From assembly GCA_019925095.2 (NCBI GenBank), contig CM034406.1, forward strand, positions 20,617,888 through 20,681,887: a DNA stretch of 64,000 nt, written 5' to 3'. Position 1 is the stretch's first letter. Every line of letters begins with the position of its first letter. The notes beneath the pieces were generated by a model that saw nothing but the letters and a program-made list of their open reading frames with translations, was not told the DNA's origin and made no database searches. Positions 48,752 through 58,005 of this stretch are shown here, piece after piece. This stretch comes from Dendrolimus kikuchii (lineage: Eukaryota; Arthropoda; Insecta; Lepidoptera; Lasiocampidae). Position numbers and translations under genes: made by a program.

Positions 48752-50539
48752 CTATTCATAGGCGACGGTTGCGCGCACTATTGCATCCCACCTCGCTCTT
48801 ATCGGACATTCGTCACTAAAGGCGTTGTGCCCCATATCCGTTCTTCCCATACGGACACAATTTTTGCATCTTGGTGGCGCGCCAACAATGCGCTCCTCGC
48901 ATTCATTCCTTGTGTGTGGGCCACCGCAATGACTACACATTACCTGGGATTCGGCACACCGCTTTTTGCCGTGGCCGAATTCCAGGCACATGGTGCATTG
49001 CGTCAATGGCGACCGGTCCGTTACCTGCAAATTTTGCAGGTCAATTCTTACGTTCCCAGCCTCGGTCAATCTCCTCCAGATGGGCGCTGTCACCTTAAGG
49101 ACCACTTTGTGTGTGTTCGGGTTTCTTCCGCGAATCTTGTACGCGATCTCCATACCTTCGTCGACACCCTCAAGGCCCTCAAAAATCGATCTGTTCTGAT
49201 TCCTGAGGGCCCTGAAGATGTCTTCGTCAGTATGGATCCTGAGTACCCCCGTTATCATTACCATTGGCTGTTTATTGGCAATGTCCTCTGCTGTTAGGTC
49301 CTTTCTCTCCGTCCTCAGCTTGCACTTCAGCTTCTCCCTTTCCTCCGCCGTCCTGCAGCTGATGATGACCCGCCCATCTCTAGTTTTTCTTACACGCTCG
49401 ACCTCCACCCCCCCTTCCATGGCGTTTAGCGCCGACCTTACGTCCATGAGGGTTTCACTGGCCATGCGGTCCTCTTTCTTGCTAGTAATAGCTACGGAGT
49501 GCAACGTTCGGTAGACCGGTGGTTTACCCCCCGGCTTTACCGCCGCCACACTCGCGTAGCTCGGCTTCGGAACATTTTCCACACTGGAGCCTGCTTTGCA
49601 TTCGTGAATAATCTGTTGCAGATTATTCATGCAATCCAGGCTTTTCTGCAGAAGCGCTGATTGTTCCTCCATCCTATTTGCTAGCTTCGACTGACCTTCC
49701 TCGATCCTTCGGATCCTTTCGTCCTCTTCTTCTTTATCCCTAGGCAATGGTGCTGGATCCTGCGGTTGGGCTTCAGTCTGCACTTCTCTGCAGCTTGTTT
49801 CCCGTTGACTTTGTTCGCCTGAGTCCTTCCCCATTGCCGTTATATGCTTTAAAGCATCCCCAAGCGCCTTGTCTGTGTGTTTAAGCAGGACGAACATACG
49901 ACCCACCGCGTATTGCACGCCCTGCTTAATTTCTGTTTTCAAGTTCCTCGAACTGGTTATATGTTCTCGGAACTTTTCAAAACATTCACCGGCCTCCTGC
50001 ATCCTACTCACTCGCAGCTCCTCATGCTTTGTGACCGCTGGAGGTGTCTGCTTCGTGAAAGTCTTGTCTTGCTGTTCGTTACTGGGGCCTGCATCTGGTT
50101 GTGCTTTTTCTTGCGCCTGCACTTGTGCTTGCGCCTGCGCTTGTTCTTGCTCGACTACCTTGGGGGGCGGGGAGAATCTTAGGGTTACCCCTCTCTTCTT
50201 TTGTCCCTGTTTGGAAGTCGTGGGGCTGGGCGGTGTTACCGAGATCGATTTTAAGGGCGGCAGTCCCTTTTCCTTTCTTCTTCTAGCTATTTCCTTGTCC
50301 ATCTCCTTATCCCTCACCTTGCGCTCCGCATAGGTGGTGTATTTCGGGAGTGGACGCGGTGATGGAGACCGATCGATCCCGAGGGACCTCCTCTTCTCCC
50401 TTCGCTCCTTAAGCAGCTCCTCGAGAGGGCTGCCTGACCTTCCCGCTTCAGCCTTCTCCACTACCCTCGTCTGGATGTCTTCCCAGGTGGGGTACTCGTT
50501 CCATTCTTCCCTTTTAGTTTTTGCCGGTGTTCTAAACAT
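48752..50539 (-). CDS. Gag-like ORF1 of element B
   Basis: A 595-residue protein starting M-F-R-T-P. A long charged N-terminus includes a Gln/Ala-rich segment (EQAQAQAQVQAQEKAQ). The conserved core follows (RNLKTEIKQGVQYAVGRMF, SYASVAAVKPGGKPPVYRTL, RTAEEREKLK, MVMITGVLRIHTDEDIFRAL), with zinc knuckles CTMCLEFGHGKKRC, CSHCGGPHTRNEC and CKNC...H...C. It is intact and ends ATVAYE. The retained frame despite strong N-terminal divergence suggests protein-level selection. As in A, no ORF2 follows. Confidence 0.9.
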   Translation of the reverse strand: MFRTPAKTKREEWNEYPTWEDIQTRVVEKAEAGRSGSPLEELLKERREKRRSLGIDRSPSPRPLPKYTTYAERKVRDKEMDKEIARRRKEKGLPPLKSISVTPPSPTTSKQGQKKRGVTLRFSPPPKVVEQEQAQAQAQVQAQEKAQPDAGPSNEQQDKTFTKQTPPAVTKHEELRVSRMQEAGECFEKFREHITSSRNLKTEIKQGVQYAVGRMFVLLKHTDKALGDALKHITAMGKDSGEQSQRETSCREVQTEAQPQDPAPLPRDKEEEDERIRRIEEGQSKLANRMEEQSALLQKSLDCMNNLQQIIHECKAGSSVENVPKPSYASVAAVKPGGKPPVYRTLHSVAITSKKEDRMASETLMDVRSALNAMEGGVEVERVRKTRDGRVIISCRTAEEREKLKCKLRTERKDLTAEDIANKQPMVMITGVLRIHTDEDIFRALRNQNRSIFEGLEGVDEGMEIAYKIRGRNPNTHKVVLKVTAPIWRRLTEAGNVRIDLQNLQVTDRSPLTQCTMCLEFGHGKKRCAESQVMCSHCGGPHTRNECEERIVGAPPRCKNCVRMGRTDMGHNAFSDECPIRARWDAIVRATVAYE

Positions 50540-50604
50540 CCTGCTATTGTCGGGGGGTAATTTGTCCTAAAACGTGTACTTACACTAAGGTGGGTCCTAC
50601 TCTA

Positions 50605-50633
50605 TTCGATTGGCGCAAAAGCACCAAATCGAA
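50605..50633 (-). promoter_or_regulatory. Gag-leader hairpin, element B
   Basis: Sense strand TTCGATTTGG pairs with CCAATCGAA (one bulge), then U-G, G-C and C-G pairs close a UUUU loop. It lies 66 nt upstream of the gag ATG. Confidence 0.6.
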
Positions 50634-51731
50634 GGGTCAATTTGGTAAAAATAAAGTCAATAGTATGTATTGAACCAGTCAATAGGACAAAATAAAACAA
50701 ATTGAATACAATTTATTTGTCAGAATATCAACTAAAACTAACTTATACTAACTACAATTTTTTATATTGCAGGTTCCTAAGGAGGTGTCGGGAGCGGAAT
50801 CAAGGAAGGGTAGGTATGGTAAAATAAGGTAAAAGGTATGTGTAGAGGTAAGGTAATAAGGTATTGGTAAGGTAACGGTGAGGTAAGGTAAGGTAAGGTA
50901 AAGGTAAAATAGGGTAAAGGTAAAGGTAAGGTAAGGTAAAGGTTAGGACCAGGTAAGTATAAGGTATAACAAGGTAAGTATACAAGGAAGGTGAGTTTTG
51001 GTGTTTTGAGAGACGAGTGTGACTGGATTTTGAGCGTGTGTGAATGTTTTGGAACTGTGTGGATTTACTGCAAGATGATTGTATGAATGTTTATAATCGA
51101 GGTAAGTGAGGTGAGTGAGGTAAGTACAGTTTTGTATGCGGTAAGTGTACTGAATGCACTAATTTTGACTGTGTATGTGTGAGAGAGTGAAAGAATTTGT
51201 AATTGTGTGAGGTAAGTGAGGTGAGTGTAAGGAATTTCACTATTCCACCAGGCCCAGTTTGTTGGTCCCGGGAAGCCGATTCTGGGGATACCAAACTCGG
51301 CTATCCTAGGCCCAACAATGACCGAGTTACGGGTGGAGTAGTTTTGAGGGGTAGGTAGGGGGCGGGGAGGGGTTCCTGCTATTAGGTCTCAGAATTCCGA
51401 GTAAAACGAGCCCAAAGTCGAGTATTCTACTCCCTATATTCTCCGCGTAGTGGAGGTCCAAATTTCCAGAAAATTTTCTGGAGTGTCTACCTGGATTTTT
51501 AAAATCCCTTTTCTAAGTCAAATATTGCCCTAATGGGGCTGTGTTTGGGCTCGCCGTACAGGGCTTTTCGAGATCTATCGATCTATAGTCAAATATCAAA
51601 CAAAAAGTTTTTTATCTAAAAGTTAAATTTTTTGGGCAAATTCGTTAGCCGGGGGGTCCCTTTAGCTAACAAAGGAAACCGCTGTTAAATGCGCCCAATA
51701 ACGACGGAGATATAGCCACTTGAAAAATTTC

Positions 51732-52231
51732 AAGATGGCGGCCAGTCACTTTTTGAAACCAAATATCTCAGAAACTATGCTTCGTAGACTAGTCGTGTTT
51801 GGGTTTGCAACGCTTCCCCAAGTGTCCTCTACCTATTTAGCTACTCAGCTAGAAGTCAAAAAACTTCGCGTTTTTATTGATAAATATGGTGCTCCTTATG
51901 GAGCCTATGTCACCAGTGAAAACCCCACTACCGTGGGACCTATAGTTTCCGAGATACAGGCGGTCAAAAATTTCCAAGATGGCCGCCTTGAAATTTTAAA
52001 CTCTTAAAACTCGACCGTTTCTGGTCCAATTCTGGTCAAGTCTGGGTTCTCCTGGGAGCCCTCGACGAGATCTAGCCCGCAAGATTTTAAAATCTTGTCC
52101 AATTTTCGATGTCCACTTTTTGGTTGGATCAGATGGTTTAAGGGCTGCCAAGTCCACCAAACGAAACCGCTATTTTCTAGGCCCAATAGTTTCCGAGAAA
52201 ATGAGAAAATAAAATTTTCAAGATGGCGGCC
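51732..52231 (-). promoter_or_regulatory. Three-module 5' region with YY1/Pho-like sites, element B
   Basis: AAGATGGCGGCC at 51732, AAGATGGCCGCC at 51976 and AAGATGGCGGCC at 52220: exactly 244 bp between successive sites. Confidence 0.6.
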
Positions 52232-53489
52232 GAAAAATTTGAAAATCAGTTTTCTCGGTCCCTATTGGGTCCAAAATGGCCGAGTTTGGGCTCTAAGAGT
52301 AGGGAATCCAGTTGCGCATCTATTGGTAATTATCGATTTAATTTTTTGATTGTATTTTTGTAATTAAATTGAAAAAACTACTAAAAAATCCCTATTTTCT
52401 ACACTATTAGTCCTAAAATTCTGAAAAAATGGTCCAGCCCTGTCGGATTCCCTGCTTTTTTGAGTCTATATGTAAAAACACAAACTTTTAAAAATGGCGA
52501 ATTTTCATTAATTTTAAACCAAAAACTCCGTTTTTTGGGGATGTCCTAAAATTTTCTTAAGGAAATTTTTTTACAAAAAATATAGCCAAATAGAGCTCCT
52601 CAAGGGGCTTCGTTGAGACCCAAAAACCGATTTTTTGGTTTATAAACTACTAAACTACTACCTTTAAATTGAATTTTCTTATAATTTAAATAACTAAAAA
52701 ACTATCTAACTTAAAATTATATCTCTTACGGTTTCCTACTGTGTTCACGCTTTTCTACAGCCGTAGTATTCTATCTTGAGTCCAAGTCTTGTATTCTTCG
52801 AGATAGTATTTTCGTAAAAAGTGGAAAAATCCCTGTAATTCCGGAAAAAGAGGTGGCGCGTGGGATTGCTGGGTGTCAAAAGATAGGTCTCACTGAGGCC
52901 TATCTGCCCGCAGGATAAAAGGGGCACCTCGTCGATCTTCTTCCGGAGTTATAATTTTTTGAAGTTTTCTGCAAAGTCCAGTTTTTCAGGTTTTTGGCCC
53001 GTAGCTTCCTGGTCTTGTGTCCGATTTCGGAGATAGTTATTGAGGTTTTGTTCAGCACGTCGCCCCGCGTCGTTAGAGCTGTCAACCACCGGGATCCGAT
53101 GTGAATTGGCGAAACCGGAAACACGTGCTGGCCACGTGCCGGACTTTCCCACGCCTATATCTCGGTGGTTTCTTGAGCGAAGGAAGGCAAACTCGGTGGG
53201 TAGTTGCGGGCCTATGGGGCCCTCCTGGCGCCGATAAAAAATCCCCCCCTTATCGATCTAATTATCGAGCGCCGACGTGAAAAGTAATTTTCGAAACGGT
53301 TTTTCGTGTCCCACCGTTTTTCCCGAGTAGGTACAAACGCACTCTCACTTCAGGCACCTGCGCCTCACTTCCCCGCACAGTTTGGTATATCGCACGATGT
53401 TCTAACTGCGAAAAAACCTATTTTTCTGAATTTTTAAACGCGGAGCAGGTAAAAAATCGACTGACCGGGAGCGCGGTTCGAGCGGAACT

Positions 53490-53691
53490 GGTTAGGTTAG
53501 GTTAGGTTAGGTTAGGTTAGGTTAGGTTAGGTTAGGTTAGGTTAGGTTAGGTTAGGTTAGGTTAGGTTAGGTTAGGTTAGGTTAGGTTAGGTTAGGTTAG
53601 GTTAGGTTAGGTTAGGTTAGGTTAGGTTAGGTTAGGTTAGGTTAGGTTAGGTTAGGTTAGGTTAGGTTAGGTTAGGTTAGGTTAGGTTAGG
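53490..53691. repeat. Telomeric (TTAGG)n array between B and C
   Basis: About 40 perfect TTAGG units, the longest canonical array in the window. Confidence 0.97.
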
Positions 53692-53723
53692 TTTATTTTT
53701 TTTTTTATTTTTTTTTCCTCTCT

Positions 53724-53745
53724 CCAAGCTATCAAGGTTGCTCGG
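53724..53745 (-). promoter_or_regulatory. 3'-terminal RNA hairpin, element C
   Basis: Sense strand CCGAGC pairs with GCTTGG (one G-U) over the 10-nt loop AACCTTGATA, about 8 nt from the A-rich tail. The same hairpin is in D at 62547-62568. Confidence 0.55.
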
Positions 53746-54293
53746 GTTATATGCTTTTGGGGATTTTATTTTCATTTTGTCTTTTTTTATTCTCTTTTAT
53801 CTATTTCTTTCTCTTTTGATTTCTGCTTATCTTTTTTTTATTTTCTTTTCTTTATTTATTTATTTATTCTTTTGAAAAATGGGTTTACAAATTTTCTTAA
53901 TACTATTACATTTTTGTTTCTTTTGTTTGTACATTTTACTTATTAATTACGGCCTAATCTCTAATTTATATCTATTACATTTTTTAACTTTCTAGAAAGA
54001 AAAAAAAACAAACTTTTAAAACTTTCATTTCTACTACTTATTTTCTACATTCTAACTACAGGCACTACTTACTAATTGAATTCTAACGCTGCAGCAAGCT
54101 TCCTATATTACTTATATCATATATACTATTATGTCCTCTAACTATTTCTATTTTATTATCTATAATTATTTTCTATATATTTTTGTATTTTTATCTTTTT
54201 TTAGTTTTGGCTTATAGACTATTTACTTATTTACCTTTATTTAGTTTTCTGCGAATTACTTATATATACTAAAATATATAATAATTTCACATA

Positions 54294-57200
54294 TTATGTA
54301 TCTATATCTATTGTTTTGTTTCTATTTACTACACTTTTGACTATCCTAATGCAAAAAGCTATAAATTCCTCAACGTTTACTTTTAACATTAATACGTGCA
54401 TATTTTCGGGTCGTATTTCTACCTGAAGCCTGCTTTCGCAGTCGTATCTCTCCCGGGTATATACCGGACACCAGAAAATGAGGTGCGGGATATCTTCTTG
54501 CTTGTCGTCGTCGCAGATGCACGAGGGATTCTCTTTGCACCCGAACCGGTTCAGGTACTCCGAGAATCCCCCGTGCCCCGTAAACAACTGGGTATGCAGA
54601 CCGGTGAGGCCGATCTGCCTAACTGTCTTGAAGGCCCGCGTGACTTCAGGGAAAAAGAGTTTCGTAACGGATGCCGTTGACTCTTGACAGTATCTCCGGT
54701 TCCATTCGTCAACCGTTCCCATACGGAACTGCCGTTTGACGAAGGAAACCGGACACTTGTCGTAAAGCGGCTTCACTTTCAGAGAAAGTGCTGCCGCTTT
54801 TGCCAACTCATCCGCCCGCTCGTTTTCTCTGACGTCAACGTGGGCCTTTACCCAGTACAGGCTCACCTGCTTCCCTTGGAGAACACACTGCCGTATGTTC
54901 TCTCTCGCTTCAAACGCCAGCGGATTCACTGAGCTCCAGCAGCACAGCGATTGCAACGCCGATCTGGAATCACTGTAGATGCCAAAGCTTCTTTCTGCGC
55001 GCCTCCAAGCCGCCGCCGTAGCCTCACGTATCGCCAGCAACTCTGCCTGATAGACCGTGCAATAGGACGCCAGCTTAATCTTCCGGCTTTTGGTCTCGAC
55101 CTCATTATCCCAAAAGGATAATGAGGCTCCGACCTGGCCTTCGATTAAGCTGCCGTCCGTGAAGATACGCACCGCCTGAAGGCGTTGCGCATCCACCTGC
55201 TCCTGGTCCATCAGGCAGCCAAACTGTAACTCGATCTGTGAGGCCGGGTGAGTTGTGTTGGCGTAAGCAACTCGCATTTCCACCTCCCTGTCCCCAAGCA
55301 TTGGCTGCTCTACCCCCCTCTTGGCCTCGTATAGGGAAGCTACTTCCTTTATACGGAGGTCAAGGGGGAGCAGACCAGACAACACCATTGCCGAGTTCAG
55401 GGAGACGGTCTTGTATGCTCGACACATTTTTTGAGCGAATCCTCTTTGGACCGTGTTGAGTTGCTTACGCACACCCAACTTTGTGGCTGAAGGCGCCCAG
55501 ACGCTCGCTGCATACAGGATCACTGGCTCCAGCACCGCTGTATACATAATCCTGACGACCTCAGGGTTAAGGCCCCAGGTGACCTTCGCGGCGCGCGATA
55601 GTTGCTTATGGAAACTGATTGCCTTCGCACATACACTACGTATGTGCGAATTGAATGTTAAGCTGCTGTCTATGGTTACACCTAGGACTTTAACCTCCGA
55701 GGCCATCTCTATGCTGACCCCTCCCATGCTCAGTCTTGGGGTGTCATACTTTAATTTCCGGGTGAAAGTAACAGCTTTCGTCTTATGCGCGGCAAATTTC
55801 AGTTTATTACGGACACCCCACTCCTGAACATAGGAGAGAGCCGCATTAGCTCCTCTCTCAATGCTGCTGCCGGAGTCTCCGTCAAACAGTAAGACTACGT
55901 CGTCCGCAAACGCCTGTACATAGTATCCTCGCGCTTCAAGGTCTTTTAGAAGGGGATCGAGGAGCAGGTCCCATAGGATAGGCCCCCCTATGGATCCCTG
56001 CACGCAGCCTTTCGTGGTCTGTCTTTCCACCTCTTCTCCTAGGTACCTAAGCGAGACGCTGCGGTTTTCCAGGTAGCTGCCCAGTATCCTCTGGATATTG
56101 CCTGGGCAGTTTTCCTCCGCCAACCGGACCCTAATCATGGGCCACCAAGCGCTGTCGAACGCTCCCTCTATGTCTAGTGAAACAAGTGTTATAATCTTCT
56201 TTTGTTTCAGCTTACCGCGTATGCTGTTCACCAGATCATAGAGGGAGTCCTCCGTGCTTTTTTGAGGCAGGAATCCGTATTGGCGGGCGCTCAGCTTAGG
56301 CACGAGGTGCCACGTAAGTCTGTTGATTATCAGTCTTTCGAGAATTTTACCCATCACTGGCAGAAGGCCGATGGGCCTATATGACTTCGGATGTGAGTAG
56401 TCTTCTTTTCCCGGCTTCCGGAGCACGACCACAGTCGCCCGCTTCCAGACCGCCGGGAAATGTCCAAGTGTAAGGCACTTATTAACCAGTGATAGGTAGA
56501 ATCCTGGCTTATGGTAAATGGCCTGAGCACAGATGTCAGCGGTCAACCCATCTTCCCCGGGTGCCTTCTTGGGATTGAACCGGTTTGCAGCTTGTCGAAG
56601 TTCTAGGGCAGTGAAGAGCGGATCGTCGTTCTCCAGCAGGGCGATCTCCTGGTTCGTCCTAGCCGCCTGCTCCCGTATTGCCCTGTGTTCTCGGTTCTCT
56701 CCCTCGGCACTGTCCGCGGGGTAGAAGGTCTCTGCGAGTAGTGCAGCAGATTCTCGTGGGCCCAGGACCACTCCCTTATCCATCATAGGCTGATCCTCGT
56801 CCCTCTTCCTCGTCCTTCCGATGACCCGGTATATCCCCTCCCAGACTCCCTCCCGATCCTGCTTACCGCAAAACTCCTTCCAGCTTTGTGTCTTTGCGGC
56901 GCTGATCTCCCTTTGATATCTTGCTTTGACTTGCAGGTACTCGTCGATGCAACTCTTTCTACGGGACGGCGCGGCGCAGCGGATTTTCCTCTTCTCTGCG
57001 ACGACTCCACGCTTCAGTTTGGCGAGCTCTTCCGACCACCATGGTAAGTTTATTTTATTTTTCTGTTTTATCTGTGGTATACTATTTTTGCATGCTTCTA
57101 CTAGTGTTTTATTTAATGATTCTACTTTATTTTCCAGGTCCGTCGTGTCTGTCAGTTCTTCAATTCCGTCTATGGTAAGTCTATTTTCTAGCATTAGTTG

Positions 57201-57953
57201 GTCCACTTTCTCACGAAAGTGGCCCCAATTTGCTTTACGTGTATTAAATATTCGGGTTGTCCTGATCATACATATACCGTTAAGCGGTTTGGTCTGAATA
57301 GTAAAACAAATGGTGTTATGGTCAGAGCTCGTCACCCCGTCATCTACCTTCCAGCCAGTCACAAAGTTGAGGAGATCCGCTGAGCAGACCGTGATGTCGA
57401 CAAAGCTCGTTAGAACTTTGCCTCCACGCACGGTGTCGAAGGTGGGAGTTTTCCCATCGTTGAGCACCTGCAAGTCCAACTCGTTCAGGAGTCCTGCTAG
57501 CCTCTTCCCTCGTCTATCTTCTGTGGGGCTGCCCCACCATGGACTCTTCGCGTTTACGTCGCCGCCTATTACTATCCTCCGGGTTCCTGTGATTTTAGCG
57601 ATATCTCTAATTTGGTCCATGTAGGACTCCATGTCTCTGTCGGGTTCGAAGTACAGGGAGGCCACTATCAGAGCGCTAGGCCCACTCCCCATCTTAACCA
57701 CCACCATGTTGTCGGTGGTGCATTCCGGCACACTGACAGCTTGTACCCGTGGGTCAAACACGGCAATTGCCGCCTTGATGGTAATTCTGGTTGGTTTTTC
57801 GTTTTGGTAGGTCCTAGCGCCCCGATAGTCCTTCAACCTTCCCGTTGCGCCTACGTAAGGTTCTTGGAGTAGAGCGAAAGCCGCACCTCTCTCACTGGCA
57901 GTGTTGAACAATTCGTTCGTTGCGAGTTCCATTCGCTGCAGGTTGGCTTGCAT
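54294..57953 (-). CDS. ORF2 of element C: endonuclease, reverse transcriptase, RNase H
   Basis: A 1219-residue polyprotein. The apurinic-like endonuclease (1 to about 215) has QANLQRMELA, LLQEPYVG, GDVNAKSPWWG (131-141) and SSDH (209-212). The reverse transcriptase (about 450-800) has SYRPIGLLPVMGKILER, QYGFLPQKSTEDSL, SLDIEGAFD (592-600), GCVQGSIGGP and the catalytic FADD (682-685). RNase H has D933 (TDGS), E971 (QAELLAI), D995 (YSDSRSAL) and D1048 (ADELAKAA). The C-terminus has a CICDDD...H...C zinc-knuckle-like segment (HLIFWCPVYTRER). Catalytic residues are intact. The endonuclease cuts the telomeric repeat and the RT primes there. The frame is open upstream of the ATG as far as the end of ORF1; the ATG lies 53 nt beyond the ORF1 stop. 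Confidence 0.95.
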   Translation of the reverse strand: MQANLQRMELATNELFNTASERGAAFALLQEPYVGATGRLKDYRGARTYQNEKPTRITIKAAIAVFDPRVQAVSVPECTTDNMVVVKMGSGPSALIVASLYFEPDRDMESYMDQIRDIAKITGTRRIVIGGDVNAKSPWWGSPTEDRRGKRLAGLLNELDLQVLNDGKTPTFDTVRGGKVLTSFVDITVCSADLLNFVTGWKVDDGVTSSDHNTICFTIQTKPLNGICMIRTTRIFNTRKANWGHFREKVDQLMLENRLTIDGIEELTDTTDLENKVESLNKTLVEACKNSIPQIKQKNKINLPWWSEELAKLKRGVVAEKRKIRCAAPSRRKSCIDEYLQVKARYQREISAAKTQSWKEFCGKQDREGVWEGIYRVIGRTRKRDEDQPMMDKGVVLGPRESAALLAETFYPADSAEGENREHRAIREQAARTNQEIALLENDDPLFTALELRQAANRFNPKKAPGEDGLTADICAQAIYHKPGFYLSLVNKCLTLGHFPAVWKRATVVVLRKPGKEDYSHPKSYRPIGLLPVMGKILERLIINRLTWHLVPKLSARQYGFLPQKSTEDSLYDLVNSIRGKLKQKKIITLVSLDIEGAFDSAWWPMIRVRLAEENCPGNIQRILGSYLENRSVSLRYLGEEVERQTTKGCVQGSIGGPILWDLLLDPLLKDLEARGYYVQAFADDVVLLFDGDSGSSIERGANAALSYVQEWGVRNKLKFAAHKTKAVTFTRKLKYDTPRLSMGGVSIEMASEVKVLGVTIDSSLTFNSHIRSVCAKAISFHKQLSRAAKVTWGLNPEVVRIMYTAVLEPVILYAASVWAPSATKLGVRKQLNTVQRGFAQKMCRAYKTVSLNSAMVLSGLLPLDLRIKEVASLYEAKRGVEQPMLGDREVEMRVAYANTTHPASQIELQFGCLMDQEQVDAQRLQAVRIFTDGSLIEGQVGASLSFWDNEVETKSRKIKLASYCTVYQAELLAIREATAAAWRRAERSFGIYSDSRSALQSLCCWSSVNPLAFEARENIRQCVLQGKQVSLYWVKAHVDVRENERADELAKAAALSLKVKPLYDKCPVSFVKRQFRMGTVDEWNRRYCQESTASVTKLFFPEVTRAFKTVRQIGLTGLHTQLFTGHGGFSEYLNRFGCKENPSCICDDDKQEDIPHLIFWCPVYTRERYDCESRLQVEIRPENMHVLMLKVNVEEFIAFCIRIVKSVVNRNKTIDIDT

Positions 57954-57988
57954 GACTTTGTACGGCTTCCGCTCCTTAGAGATCGCTT

Positions 57989-58004
57989 GGTACCCCGGGG
58001 TGCC
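57989..58004 (-). promoter_or_regulatory. GC-rich palindrome at the ORF1/ORF2 junction
   Basis: GGTACCCCGGGGTGCC is self-complementary (one T-G pair) and begins one base after the ORF1 stop codon in the sense RNA. Together with the open, overlapping +1 frame of ORF2 it may aid reinitiation or coupling of ORF2 translation. Confidence 0.4.
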
Positions 58005-58005
58005 C

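Larger units (their letters stand above)
47445..53489 (-). mobile_element. TRAS-like telomeric non-LTR element B (gag-only)
   Basis: About 6.0 kb with the same polarity and ends as A. It has a poly(A) of about 27 nt at its 3' end (left), a 1.3-kb 3' region (47472-48751), an intact gag ORF, and a 3-kb 5' region that includes a GGTAA-rich stretch (50810-51000) and three YY1-like sites. No ORF2 remnant was found. The sequence after the gag stop aligns with that of A, so the gag-only layout predates their divergence. Confidence 0.85.

Noticed and set aside
53470..53490. GGTTCGAGCGG at the element 5' termini as a pol III B box
   Set aside because: Two mismatches at the end, no A box at the right distance, and it is on the strand opposite to element transcription.
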